Shown: positions 1 through 12,539 of the stretch, piece by piece
Numbering within the stretch: position 1 is the first letter of the stretch
Layout of the letters: the number at the start of each line of letters is the position of its first letter
Assembly (NCBI RefSeq): GCF_964340395.1
Contig: NC_135555.1
Span: 18,401,615 to 18,465,614 of the forward strand
Direction: 5' to 3'
Source of the DNA: Glandiceps talaboti
Lineage: Eukaryota > Hemichordata > Enteropneusta > Spengelidae
Length of the DNA stretch: 64,000 bases
Notes under the pieces: model-generated
Seen by the model: only the letters and a program-made list of their open reading frames with translations
What the model was told of the DNA's origin: nothing
The model's database searches: none
Translations under genes and position numbers: made by a program

Positions 1-518
1 TTACAATCACCTTAAGCGAATCCCAAAATGAACACGATCTCTTAACAGGTCGAAAGCTAGCTGTAGTTTTTAAAACCTCTTGAGTTCAGTTTAGTTGAGA
101 CTTTCCACTTTTCTTTAATTAAAAAAAATTGACAGTGTAAAAACGTAACTGTGAAATAGGTCAAAAAGGTTTAAATAACATAAAATGCATTATTTCATAA
201 ATAATTCTGCAAAAACAGATATTTCAAAAAAAAATTCCCTAGGAGAAATGGTGTGCCAAAGTACTTTCCAATAGAAATATCATAAATAGGAATTCAAGAC
301 ATGTTCTTAATTTGAAATAAGTTGCTTTTCAATCCAATTAAGATGCAATTTGGTATTATCAATCAAAGAATCAAACCCCGAGACGAGAACAAAATCAGAT
401 ATTACTGAGAAATCACAACAAGAACAGCACCAAAACCAAATACCTTCAAATTCCTGGAATATTAATGGTTTTTCTCTAGGTTAGGTAGTAGTAGTGATTT
501 TATCAACAATATCATGTA
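1..518. other. AT-rich intergenic or intronic DNA, no gene seen
   Basis: Unique-looking AT-rich sequence with stops in all frames. No splice-flanked open frame, RNA gene or repeat was recognised. Confidence 0.6.
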
Positions 519-800
519 AGGTCTATAAAAAAATTGATTTGTTCCGGTTACCCGACCCCACCTTGTTTTTAACTGGCGACCCTAAACTTTTTTTATGTAT
601 TCAAGAAAAAAATAATAAAATCATGAAAATTGTGAAGGCTCGTGAGAAACAGTGGATGCAGAAACTGACATCAACTTAAAAAGATAATATAAAACAGTCC
701 TTCCAATCTGTAATGGCTGTACATCTTGATGGGAAGAAACCAATAACACAGAGACCACATGGAAAACAACAGAAAACATAAGTACCTGAACTAGACTTGA
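519..800 (+). mobile_element. Family A inverted-end element, copy A1 (right end lost)
   Basis: This copy carries the conserved family A left part: an A-rich lead-in, then GGTTCCGGTTACC-like sequence (here TTCCGGTTACCCGACC), the AAACTTTTTTT tract, and the core around CCAATCTGTAATGGCTGTAC near 703. The same order of blocks is seen at 23.4, 40.2 and 54.8 kb and, inverted, at 39.2 and 56.4 kb. The right terminal block, which ends in TTAGGCCTAA in complete copies, is missing here, so the copy is truncated. The one ORF crossing it has no coding character. The classification as a short non-autonomous element is inferred from structure and copy number. Confidence 0.7.
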
Positions 801-1073
801 TATTTCAAATAAGGGTTTTGAATCTTATCTGTCACCAGAACAAAATATTTAACATTTGGTAGATATTTTGGAGGTATATATATAATGTAACCATTCAGTT
901 TGAAATTAGGATTGAACACAGTTCTAAATTACATCTAGTATAATTCAAAATGCTTGCAAAATGACGATGACTTATTTCCTTCTGATTACAGACATTGTAA
1001 TTTTTTTTTCTCTGAAAGTATCTGTAAATCTAAAAAGCTATTTATTTCCAAAGTTTAATCTACCTACAATTAT

Positions 1074-1370
1074 TCCATGCAGGAGCCAGGTTCAACAAAA
1101 CATATAAATGGAATATATACTCTGGTCATTCTATGTCACAACAACACATGTCTAATGTCATTGGTTCTGCTGTGTTTGAAATTTTACATCAAAATGCTTA
1201 AAATTGACCTTACTTTCCCTGATGTTTAAAAATATTAGTGGCGCTGGTATAATCATATCATTACCCAACATTGTTCTTCATTCAGTAGGAAAATACTTGT
1301 GACCTACGGGTTGTCGCTACTCGTCTAGCGACTCGTAGTGACAATGGTCCCTTACGTCACTCTATAACAT
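1074..1370 (+). mobile_element. Family B hairpin-ended element, copy B1
   Basis: This copy begins with CCATGCAGGAGCCAGGTTC and shares the body (GGTTCTGCTGTGTTTGAAAT near 1163) with copies at 21.0, 50.3 and 56.9 kb and an inverted copy at 28.7 kb. It ends in the family hairpin, where GTGACCTACGGGTTGTCGCT pairs, with mismatches, across a centre near CTCGTCTAGCGACTCG. This copy is diverged: the right arm has lost most of its outer part. It contains no protein-coding frame. Confidence 0.7.
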
Positions 1371-1993
1371 ACCATCTAATAATATGGATATTTGGAAGAG
1401 AGATGTGTATTATGTTACAACATTCAACATTAGGTGAAATCAGCTCCATTCCTGTACACGTTTGAAATAGTAAAAGTAGAAATGTGTGGCTGAAACTTAT
1501 CAAACCAGATTCACAAAACTAGATTTATGAAGGTACCGTAGTACCGAGATGTTGAAATGTGTTATTTGGAAAATTCTCGCCTTATCTAAATTAACAGTTA
1601 AAGCTAAACTAAAACCTTTTTTTTTTAAAAAACACAACATTAAGAACTCAACATCTGCTACAGCTGGCACACTTAGAGAAAATCTATAAAACTTGAGTTG
1701 CTTTTTTTTTGTGTGTGAATTATCTTAATCTACTATCTTCTAAGAATTTCACTCGTTCTTTTTTTTTTAAAAACTTCATGTCTGAAAATGTGTAATCCAT
1801 AATAAAACAGAATACCTTGACATACTGGTACATGCAAGAGTAACAAACTCTGGGTATTTTCACAAGCGCTGTTGGATGTTTTTCTTTGGTCACACTTTCA
1901 AGAGTGAGGCAAGTGTGAATACAGCAGAAGACAACACACAGAATGGAAAACAGTGCATGTAATGGTGACCCCTCATTTTTCTTGACAATATTA

Positions 1994-2350
1994 AAGTGGC
2001 ACAAGCCCAGTTTATAAACTTTTTACTTAAATGAAAATTCGTGAATAAAACCACATTCCAGTATAATGTTTATGTCAATGCATGTCGTCTTAGAACATTA
2101 CGATTATCTTCTGGTATGGTTAGAACAGGTGATTGCATAGTACAGATTTTGTAAACATTTTTTGATGTGTATGATAAATTACGTCATCGGATTATTTATG
2201 AGTTATATCTTAATACCTGATTTGAGTTCAGTTGGTTGCAAGTGGTGGTTAAGCGTGCTTCAGTAAGTAGAATACTATGAGTGACTTTTAAAATGCAGCA
2301 AAAAAAATACACCCTAAAATGTATAAACTCAGCTTGCATCTCTTTAAAGG
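1994..2350 (+). mobile_element. Family C inverted-end element, copy C1
   Basis: The left end reads GTGGCACAAGCCCAGTTTAT. The right end reads GTATAAACTCAGCTTGCATC, which is the approximate reverse complement. The interior matches copies at 32.7 and 49.7 kb, for example GTCTTCTGG-type, ATGATAAATTACGTCATCGG and GGTGGTTAAG blocks in the same order. There is no open frame. Terminal inverted repeats of about 20 bp, a length near 360 bp and several dispersed copies fit a MITE-like element. No clear target-site duplication was visible. Confidence 0.7.
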
Positions 2351-5131
2351 AATAGGTTGTTGTTTTCTTGAACTAAGTAAAAGTTTCAGACACTGTAACC
2401 TACACATTTTCACTACTGAGAAAATTTTGCAATTATAGAGTCTTCAGCTAGTTCCCAAACACTAATCTTTACTAATTACCAGACTAGTACATTGTGTTAA
2501 CGTACAAGAACGCAGTCTAGCCACTACTTTTTTTTTTTTGCGTCTTTGTTTTCCAGCGAAAAAAAACAACATGAAAATAAGTCTTTAGCGAAAAATTTCC
2601 AGGTTAACTTTACAGCATCTGAGGCCCAATCTATATACGTTAACACATCTAGATGTCAGTGGAGATTTACATTTTCTATTAAATTTGGCCAAAATTGGTC
2701 CCATGGTGAATCCCACCATGACTTGACTTGAAAGAAGAGGAATGTTACAATTCAGTAGACCTCATGGAGTCGTATATCTTATCCCTCCATGTACAGAATT
2801 ACAGTGATTATCTACTTAATCCAATGACTTTTCATCCATTCTACTATAATACAAGTTCACAGTATACTCTTCTGTCTGTAGTAACAATGAATTTTTACGA
2901 CAATACCTCACTGTGTGGAATTACAGTATTACCATGGAAACTAAATGAATTTCACGTTTTCAATTATATCACGTTCTAAGTAATTTTACTCTCGTTGTGT
3001 TTGGTATGCGAGTGTATTACAAGTGGAGGTTGAGTTGAGGTTGGATTACGATGTCGTCATGTATGCATAAAATATTAGGATAGAAATAACAAAAGAATGC
3101 AATTTTTTTTTTTTTGCTTTTATTTACAAGAATGGATGTTCATGGAATCTGGGTTCTTAGTATCAAATGAAAATTTCAACTCAGTCAAAATTTGGAACTT
3201 GCTTTCGAGAAACATTTTGAATGTTTTCAACACTATTGAAAATACCCATTTTTGGATCAAAAACAATAAAATGAGGACCTGAGGTAGTTCAGTGTTAGCT
3301 TTTTTTTTAATGAAATAAGTTGGATTTTCATGTGCATTGTCAGTATTTTCATCAGGGCAAAAAATAGTTAAAATTTGACGCTTGAACTCCCTCGAAAGAT
3401 TTGTCATTTGTTGAATACACTTGTTATTAAAATCTAAAAGGAAGTCTGAGGAGAAACGATGAACAAACAGTCAAGTTAAATTTCTGAAAAACATAATACA
3501 ATATTTATAAACTCACTATGATAAATGAATTATTAAATTGTTGGGCTTTCCCTCCATTGCCAATCCTCTTATTTTAGTTACTGAAACTTATACCATAATC
3601 TCTCAAAGCCCTCATAGCTTTTGGTGATTTGGTCACCCTTTTTTGTTGTGTACGACATTTTGATTTTTTTATACATATGTATGGTGATCAAGAGATCATG
3701 CTCTCTTTAATATCAAGAAGTACACTCAGGTATATTCCTTACTAATACTTTTTGGGTTAAAATCTAAATTATATAAATGACGCTTTATACAGAAAACAGT
3801 TTAAAATCAAGTTTGCATTCACTTTTTGCTGTGGAAAACCATATTTGTCTTGCGAAAAGGTCCCTGGAGTATTCATGGCATCTCTCAGTTTGTACCTTCA
3901 AATGAAGATTTCTACTTTCTCACTGAAAAATGGAAGTGAATCCCATTGTACAACCATGGCAAGGGTTAGCTTCTAAACATTTTTTTGACTCTGTGAGTAG
4001 AAATTTTCCCTTGAAAAATATTGGCTTCATGTACAACATTGTGTATGCCAGTACATCTCTTGCGAATCTGAATCATTCAGAATACAGAGGCCAACTGGAA
4101 AAAAACATAAGCAGAAGTGCAATATCCCACATGTAAACCATGTTACCCTTGACAACTGACTAATGTGACCTGGCTTGAGTGAATGCAGGTGTATATGTGA
4201 GAAAATAAGAGATGGGGATTTAGTTGCATAATATCACCAAGTCATCACCACAAAAGAAGCCATGGTATTAGTAGGATATACAACTCTGTGCTCACACACC
4301 GCATTATATATCTATTTCTTAATGTTTAACATCAAGTTTAAGTAGTATTTCTATGGACTTCACACAGTGTCAGGTCTCAAAATTACCAGAAACATTGTAT
4401 CGTGACTAGGAACTGTATAATGTGGTAATCAGTTAGACTAATGCCATGGAAACCGATGGAAAATTGTAGCTAAAACAGTTCACTTGAATAAATCTGACTG
4501 CCAAGCCCAAACGTTAAATTCGAACCCTAGTGACATGCACAATCAGATTTGTTAAAAGTCTTCCAACAAAATGTCAGTAATTCCCCAAGTAAGATTTTTA
4601 TTTCATGAACGTAATCACTGAAGACTTACTGTCTACGGTGTGCATGTATAACTTATTTCCAAATAATTACTTTAAAAAAAAGACAATCATTCCTTGTCTT
4701 AATCTTACTTATCCCAAAAGATTATGTCAAAGTTGCCATCCTTCAGTAAATCACAAATCTGAAATGACACTGAATTTTACATGTCCACAACGTGAGAGAG
4801 AGAGAAAAACCAAAAACCCACTAAATAATTAAGCCACAAGAGAAAGTACAAAGAAGAAATCAAATACAGATTGTTGTTCATGCCTAACAGTAAGTAACAT
4901 ATCCAGTTATCTCTAGATAACAGATGTGTTGAAATTTTAAACAGTACGGAACAGAATATGAAAGATTGATGACGGATCGCTTGGAAAAAAAAGGGAATGA
5001 AATAAAAGGAAAAGCACGTTCACTATATCCACCCCAACTACATGTAATGCATAAATGATAACTGCTACTGTCATTATTAATGTACATCTTAATAACATGG
5101 GCAAGAAAAAAAAAATCCTGATCATCTGAAT
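2351..5131. other. Unannotated AT-rich stretch
   Basis: Several chance open frames of 60-106 codons occur on both strands, but none has a convincing acceptor-donor pair or a composition different from background. It would lie downstream of the minus-strand gene candidate that stops at 5,233. Confidence 0.5.
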
Positions 5132-5137
5132 GTTTAA
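5132..5137 (-). promoter_or_regulatory. Possible polyadenylation signal (ATTAAA)
   Basis: On the minus strand ATTAAA lies about 95 bases past the stop codon at 5,233-5,235. It is followed about 15 bases later by a run of T (plus-strand A run near 5,106-5,114), the usual layout of a cleavage and polyadenylation site. The hexamer is common by chance in AT-rich DNA, so its support comes only from position. Confidence 0.35.
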
Positions 5138-5232
5138 TACACTTTGGGAACATTATAATGAGTGATAGCCTGAACCAGATCATAGCAAAATATGACACAT
5201 TCATGTAACATCACACACTGCGTGAACCGTTT

Positions 5233-5383
5233 CTATAATGCTGAGAAAACTTGGTACATGATTTCTCTCGGGCCATTTGTAATAATCATCTTGTATTTTT
5301 TTTTGATATATTCATCAGTGTAGAGCTGTGTAGCCATCAAGAGTTTGTATGTGATGGATGCCTTGTCATCAACTCCCGCACCA
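5233..5383 (-). CDS. Candidate last exon of an unidentified minus-strand gene (exon D)
   Basis: A minus-strand frame of 49 residues and a TAG stop follows a good acceptor: a pyrimidine-rich tract with TTCCCTGTTCATTTTCTCTG, then TTTTTAAG at 5,384-5,385. The exon starts with one base that completes a split codon. Sequence such as GVDDKASITYKLLMATQLY, then a lysine-rich KKKYKM and a final YQVFSAL, looks like an ordinary soluble helical protein, not low complexity. The exon phase matches the donor of the 13,260-13,348 candidate. No family was recognised. A chance frame of this length is possible in 64 kb of AT-rich DNA, so the call rests on composition, acceptor quality, phase and the downstream ATTAAA. 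Confidence 0.45.
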
Positions 5384-5555
5384 CTTAAAAATCAAATCAT
5401 TACAGAGAAAATGAACAGGGAAGATCCGAGAACTCTCTGAGGACTGTAGAGGAGATGTGTCTGTGAATGAATCATGATGTGGAAAGCAGATGTCCACCAC
5501 CTTTCTCCTTGCCAAGGATTTTCATACTACAAATAAGAAAATCAAACGTCGTGAA

Positions 5556-6060
5556 AAAAAGCCTACTGAGGTGCATATCAAGTCAAGGATTTAAGCCATT
5601 TTTTGCATTTATTTACTGCTCACATTGTAAATCTACAGTCTGAACTTCTTGAAAAAAGCCCAATGAAGTGTAAACTGTTCACATGTAGTCTAGAATGATT
5701 TAAACCATTTTTGTACTTATTTACTGCTCACATTGTAAACGTAGAATCCGAACATCTTGAAAAAAAAACCTGCTGAGGTGCAAAAACAAGACAAGGATTT
5801 AAGTTATTTTTGTATTTATTTACTGCTCACACTGTAACTCTAGAATCTGAATGTCTTGAAAAAGCCCAGAGGTGTATAACAACATACACTGTGTATGGAG
5901 ACAAGATTTAAGCCATATTTGTATTATTTACTGTTCACATTGTAAACCTAGAATCTGAACGTCTTGAAAAAAAGCCACTGCGGTGTAAACTATACATGTA
6001 GACAAGATTTAAACCCTATTAGTACTCAGGTGACTATTCACACTGCAAACCTGGAGATCT
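5556..6060. repeat. Degenerate tandem array, about 110-bp unit, about 5 copies
   Basis: Successive units repeat the blocks TTTACTGCTCACATTGTAAA, then TCTGAACTTCTTGAAAAAAG or close variants, then GGTGTAAAC-like sequence, then CAAGGATTTAAGCCATTTTT. The copies have drifted and carry small indels. A stray copy of the same unit is visible near 24,920-25,000, so the family is dispersed as well as tandem. The first unit abuts the intron region upstream of the candidate exon at 5,233. Confidence 0.8.
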
Positions 6061-7280
6061 AAATTTCACTTATTTTGTAGGAAAACAATACAATGTAAAC
6101 AAGTAGTTATGAAATGTCTTTATACATAAACAAGGAATACCAGACTCAGTAATTATTGAATATTATTAGTCGTGGAACTAGTTGGAGAATGTCAAATGTT
6201 CTCACCATGCAAGCAAAAGGTTTACAGAACAAAATGGACTTGATATGAATGCATCAATATTATAGATGACAAACACGCTCTGTACATTCTCTACATCATC
6301 AGAATGTGAAGTCACCGCTATATATATATCCCTACTCAAGAACACAAAAGATACACAATTATTTTCAGAACCATCACATTATTACGTTTTTATTTCAACA
6401 ATCGACATCTTACTGTACAGCTCTTTCCAGATCATGTCTTTTCTGATAAGTTGGATGAAAATACACAAATAATATGCAGTGATCAAACAACACTAGAGGG
6501 ATTGTTACACTAGATACATTTGAAACACAGTTTGATATAAAATTAACTATTTTCACTAAATAAAATTTATTTCAAAATTTCTTTTTTTTAAAGTCAATGA
6601 AAAATAATTAATAATATATGGACTGTCAAATATGTGTAAAAAAAATGCTATGATATAAAAAATATTGTGAACATTATGAAGTATGATTTCAGTCAGCAGT
6701 ATAATGTAAAAAGATTAATAAAAATAAACTGAAAAATTATAATACAAGGATTTAGATTTTAAGCTTTACAAGGGAAAAATATATTAATTTTTTTGTGTGT
6801 TCTCAATCTTATTCTATCGTATTTGAAAAAAACTATAATACAATTTTTATTGCATACAATATTACTTTACCATGTAGAAACCATACCCTTTCTCTAAATG
6901 TACATAATACATCCCTGTGGTACACCTTTAGTAATAATAATGAAAATAAAATGCCAGCAAAAATAGAGGGATTTATTTTTCCAAATTATTTTCACAAAAT
7001 GTGAGGAAAAATTTTCATTCATAAAATTGAGATATTTATTGGTATTTTAAGAATATACTGGACGACAAATTTGGCTATTTCAAAATCAAAATTCAAAGCA
7101 AATGGAAATTGGGAATATATTAGAAACAAATTGAAATAATATATTTCTGGAGATTTTTTGTCTGAATATTATTTTCAAGACATGAAGTATTTCTAAAATT
7201 GAAATGAAATTAGTTGAAAATTTTTTATTTTTCATTTTCAGAAGTTCATTTTCAAGGCGTGAAATTTTTTCCGAGATAAA
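6061..7280. other. Very AT-rich stretch, no gene seen
   Basis: The sequence is strongly AT-rich with long A and T runs, and stops are frequent in all frames. No repeat unit, splice-flanked exon or RNA gene was recognised. Confidence 0.6.
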
Positions 7281-7393
7281 TCAAAGTGTCTTTCTGATGA
7301 CTTGCATGGTCACATCCAATGTGAGAGACACAAAATCACGAGTGAGCTGTTGAAAAGACTCTTTAATTGCAGGGAAAGATTCCAACCGTATGT
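7281..7393 (-). CDS. Candidate terminal exon, unidentified product, strand uncertain
   Basis: After a TTTTACAG acceptor at 7,394-7,401 the minus strand reads 36 residues and a TGA stop. It includes SFPAIKESFQQLTRDFVSL and ends VIRKTL, an amphipathic-looking helix. It starts with two bases, so it needs a preceding exon ending in phase 1. The exactly opposite plus-strand frame is also open and also looks plausible (for example HKITSELLKRLFNCRER), which weakens the call. It lies between two exons of the other minus-strand model, so it would have to be an alternative 3' end, a separate gene or a chance frame. Confidence 0.28.
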
Positions 7394-10027
7394 CTGTAAA
7401 ATTCCTTTACATTCAGGGCATGCTTGAAAGCACATTTACTTGATCCACTGACCAAGCATAGAGCCCACCTAATGTATATTTAGATGCCTATTTGTTTTTA
7501 CTCTACTCTACTTGCGACATTTAGCTGGAGAGGAAGCGAGAGACGAGATCGCCATGGTTGAAAATTTGCATTCCGTAACATTGGCCGGATAGCTGTGTTG
7601 AAGCAATTGCATAGCAATTTGTTGTCTATATGTGAGTCAGTGGATTGTTAAGATTAATAAACGGAACTCAGGTGGCTTCAATCTATGCAACTCTATCAAG
7701 CGTTAGAAGCAATCTTTTTAGACCAATTCCCTGGGGAGCCACAGTCACACAACTGCATCCTCATGTTCACCCAAGAAAATAGAAAGTTTAGTGGCTTAAT
7801 ACAGAGCAGGTGTGGCAAGCCTAAGCATTAAAGTGATAAGCACTGCACAGAAGAAAAAAAATATTAATAAAATTGTGAACGGATCTGATTAGACTGAAGG
7901 AAGACGTGCTCTGGAGAAAACTTAACTACAAATGCCCCATCAAAGTCAATGCTCAATACATGTAATTTCTGATTGTAAATTCTGGAAGAGTCCAGCTGAA
8001 CAATTTTGTGAAAATTTGACATTCTTTAAATTTCAACCATTTCATTCAATTTAAATTGACAAATTTGCAATAAAGAATTCATTTAGTTATAAATATATTA
8101 AATGAAATTCCACTCAGTTTGTACTCAATTGATACAAATTATTTTTCATCAGGTTCTTGCTGACCTTAATTCAACTTTTACAAAAAAAAATTGAAAATAA
8201 AGTATTTCACTTGTTCTTCTCTCCCTCTTCTCTCCCTAAAATCATGATTCAAACTAGTGAAATTTATAGAATTTATCATACTCTCCTTCATTATTACAGG
8301 GGTTTAAACCTTAGTGACTACATCTTTCACACGTCTCCCCCACCCCCTCCCTCCCCATCCACCACCCCAACCAGAAAACCTTCAATATAATGTAATTATT
8401 ATATCATCATAAATTTCATCAATACTTTAAATTCTGAAACTTAGTGAAAATACAACGGAATGAATGTTTGAAAAGTTAAAATGACATATCCTATATTTGG
8501 TTTAATTTGCAATTTATTTTTTCTATTTTAGCGGCTGTTTTGCTGTCATTATATAAAATGGAATACCCTTAAAAAAATGCTTTCAACTGTTGTTTTTTTA
8601 ATGACAGCAGTTGTACATATACATACACAATCTGACAAAAGTAATGTGTAATTATTTTCATTGTATACTGTGTCCACTTAGAAATGAATCATTCACACAG
8701 TAAGAATAGGAATGGTTTTCACAATACCACAGCTGAGGTGTAGTTTAAATCACATCCCTTCATTCCATCACCCCCTACCACTTTGAGTTCACCAGCAGGT
8801 CACACTAAAATGACAGACAGGTTTACTCATAACGATCTGGTTATATCTGACAGAAATCTGCAAGATCACTGGAATGAATGATGTGTGAAATACTTGTAGT
8901 CAATTTGATTCTATCGAAATGTCAACTAATTTATATTTGAAGTTCAACGTCAGGTGAAAATTATGAAACACAGAGAGCAGATAGAGATATCATAACCACG
9001 ATGAAAGCGAAACTACTATATTTAATATAATAACAAAATTGTGTTCTCTGATAATAAGTGTGCATCAGTATAACAGCTTGCCTTCATTGTAGCAAGACCT
9101 AGCCCTCCCTACAATTAAAATGTGAAAATCCATACTGGATGTGATGAAATGTAGAATGTACTGACGTGCAGGTGCAGACAAACCAGGGTGATTAATAAGA
9201 TATAAATTGATCCGTCAATGAAATATTCAAATACACACAGCACTCGCCGCATTCTCTTCTACGTTATTCTATACGTCTCGGTTTAACGATACTCTACGAA
9301 CGAAAGGCGAAACTTTGATCACTTGCCCAAGAGGTTCTATTTTCAGCTGTCATTTTTTGCAGTAAAAATCAATGAAAACCTTTTCACTGTGAGAACAGTC
9401 TACTTTTACACAAGCTGTATAAATAGGGCTGACAGCTGCACGGTGGTGGACAAGGTGCCCATTGAAATGACCCAATTAAGGGTTGTCATTGAACGGTTGG
9501 GTCAGGTTCCATTATGACAGCCTGTCATAATACCGTAACAACATCAGTTTTCAATGAACTGGCTTACACTAGCTACAGCTCGCTACATTATTGCCTGGAC
9601 AAATCATTGGAATGTTACGCCGATCTATAATACCCAGGATAGTGTATCAATCACTGCAGTATCACAATAGTAGGTTTATCTCCCCACTAACGTGAAGTAT
9701 TTGATAGTTGGGATCAATCACGTGTGAATGGCTATCCAAAAGAAAATGAAATTTTCAAATGATTTAGTCATAAAATTTACGGGTTTTTAGAAGTATGAAT
9801 TTTGCATGCCTGTAGTTTCTCATATAACTGCTTCTATCAACTGTTCTCATGTAATGGTATTCGCACACTACGAGAGACTTTGGACAATCAAAACATCAGC
9901 ACTGAGATTAAATTTGAAACAGTTCTTAGTTACTATTGAGTATACGTAATTCAAACAGTCAGTGTTAACACTGAGGGGTGAAAAAATATCTCCTTTATCT
10001 ACCTCGTTTAGCTTGTTGTAACTTCAC
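7394..10027. other. Unannotated stretch with a local CpG cluster
   Basis: This is mostly AT-rich unique sequence. A C-rich tract lies at about 8,336-8,360. A short cluster of CpG dinucleotides lies at about 9,240-9,320 (for example TACGTCTCGG and ACGAACGAAAGGCG), unusual for this window, but no start codon in good context or exon is tied to it. Confidence 0.5.
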
Positions 10028-10249
10028 AGGTTGTTGTGGTTGGTGATGATGCTGGCTGTGTAGCAGTGGTTGGGGACGAGGCTGAGGCAACGGCATTGCA
10101 TGTATATGTGTCGTTTGTGGAACACCGTGTGTCGGATGAAGTGGCCACCATGCCATGAGGACTCGTAATCACTGAACCAATCAATTGATCTCTCCCTGTA
10201 GGACACAACGCAGAAGAAGCAGCCGACTGGAACCGTGATGCTAATACTT
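10028..10249 (-). CDS. Candidate internal exon, Ser/Thr/Ala/Pro-rich in one frame
   Basis: The segment lies between a CACCTGCAG acceptor and a CCT/GTGAAGT donor and is 222 bp, a multiple of three. Two minus-strand frames are open throughout. The frame I prefer reads QSAASSALCPTGRDQ and later ASASSPTTATQPASSPTTTT, with varied third bases as expected of a real disordered S/T/P-rich region. If not spliced it stops at 10,008. The second frame reads SDYESSWHGGHFIRHTVFHK and has an extreme C bias at third positions. The plus strand is open over part of the region too. Higher GC and CpG than the flanks make it stand out, but the frame cannot be settled here. Confidence 0.3.
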
Positions 10250-12539
10250 CTGCAGGTGTGTCAACCCATCAGGGCAAATTGTATTACTAAAGTAGGGTTA
10301 ATGTGCAACACTATTTAATAACCTCTGGGAGCATAGATATCACTGCTTTATTATGTATATGAGAATTGTGGCTGAAATGTAGACCCTGTCAATCTATTAC
10401 GCTATTACCGAGAAAGCTAACTAGATTGAGTCAATCAATAAATTCTCTATTATTAGGTAAACAATTCCATTTTGTAATTTTCCAGCAGGGGTTCTCAGGA
10501 ATGTAGTGAAATCGGAGATTTCCTATGCACTACCTAGAGAGTCATGCCAAAATGTCATCGCCAATGAAAGCCTTTGGTTACCCCTATTAAAATAAGATAC
10601 AGTCAGTAATAATATATCTCGACGCAACATGGCCTGATTTATTCAATGCCTACGAGGTATTATGCCAATTCGTTAATAGTCAATGGAGTTGCTTTTCTTT
10701 ACCTCATTGATAGAAATGACAGACCCCAACTTGTCCAAGCCATCAAACATGAGGGCTTTCCATTTTTCTTTCCTTGAGTGGCTACATCAGACCCCAGTCA
10801 GAATCATGATTTATTTACCAGGAGTTCGACTCAAATAGATTTCTTATTTATCTTTCATACAGAAACAAAATGCTGGAGGGAATCTTTTGCGAGCCATCTG
10901 ATACGGTGTATTCCTCAGCAGATCAGCAACTCTTATCTACGATGAATATATAAAAGTAAGATGAGAAGACGTAGGCACAGCTGTGCTAGTCTGATGAATT
11001 CAAATGGATTATTTGACTTCGCATATCATTTGATCCTCTTGTCACGTTCACCTACAATGATATAAGTTCTCCATTTTCTTAATACCTCAGATGATCCTGG
11101 TCGCTGGCTTTGGAAACAATCTACATTGAAATAAACCACATATACTAATCAGAAAACACCTAGTTACTGCTGAGTAGCTCACTGCATTTTAAACAGGATT
11201 GAGATTTTTCCTTCATTACTCATGCCAAGCTGTACGCTCATATCCCAGCTTGAACTTAGATAGTTTCATTCACTTACATATACAAGTCTTTCAGACATAC
11301 ACAACTCACCACTATCTAATCAGTATGGCTACATATAGATCTGTGATTTGAAATTCAGACTATTCAACTGAGCAGTGATTTCACGTTTGTACTGTCATTT
11401 TAAACTTTTTCTCAATCCATTCTGTCTTTCTTTTTACCCATTAGTTCTTTTTACCCATTAGTTCCCATTGTTTTCGCTGCATCTATGTTCTTCTGTCCCC
11501 TTGAATTTTTATGAGTTAGCTCACATTTAATCCTCTTTTCCCGATGAAAACTGCTGAGTTACTCAATTCATCTTAAAAATTAACTCACATCAATCTAACA
11601 TATTGGGTCATGGTTGGAACTTATTTGTTTTCTATTCTCTACATCAGATTCAGCACTAAACCTCTGATTTCAAATTTAGGCTATTGAACACTGATTTAAA
11701 CAATATTCCTTTTCGCACAGTTGTTCTGTACAACATAACATATTTGATCCCCAGAACATCATTCATTTTATAAAGACTGCTTTTTTATTTTCTAAATAAT
11801 AAATTTCACATCAAGAACAATCTAATAAAAGTGAAGGAAAAACAAGTCTTGCTGTAATTATAAATCAGCCACACAAACTGCACTCTAGGGGAATTGACGA
11901 TATTGGAAACATTTTATTGCAACTTTTTCATTTTTTTATCCTATTTCCACAAGATTTGTAGGCAAACATTTGAAACGGTCAGAAACCTCAAAGGAAACAT
12001 TACTTTTCATCTGACAAAATATCTCACTATTTCAAAGGCAGATTGCAATGATTACATATCCATCCATGTATAAAATTGGTGTCCTAAGTGGGTTACATCA
12101 TTATTAATTTGATCACCCAAATAATTGACGATAGAAAAATTGTACTGTAATCAAAACATAATTTTGAATTTTTTACACATACTTAAATCGTTTATATTAC
12201 AATCTGAAATTACAAATCGATAGATTGAAATTACTTCATTAGATGGAAAATGATTTGGCAAGTTTATGTAATGATTTGTTAGTTTCTACCTTCTAGCTAA
12301 GCTTAAACCATTATTAGGAGTATGAAACAAACCTGTACATTTTTAACACCTCTTTCTATTAATTCACAAATAACACATCTTAAAGTTTGAGTCTTTCATA
12401 TTTCATGATTTGCTGAACGCAATAACTTTCAATTGATAATACCAGTAACTGCATGCTTTGGGCAATAATGTTTGCAATTCTTGCAAAATAAATGTAAACT
12501 TAAACCTTAAGTTAATCTTAATACTAGCAATGATAATAC
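10250..12539. other. Unannotated AT-rich stretch
   Basis: No splice-flanked open frame, RNA gene or clear repeat was recognised. A small direct repeat, TTTTTACCCATTAGTTC, is present twice near 11,430-11,465. Confidence 0.55.

Noticed and set aside
4715-4760. Minus-strand frame DGNFDIIFWDK before a GTAAG donor
   Set aside because: It lies downstream of the inferred stop at 5,233, is very short and has a weak acceptor.
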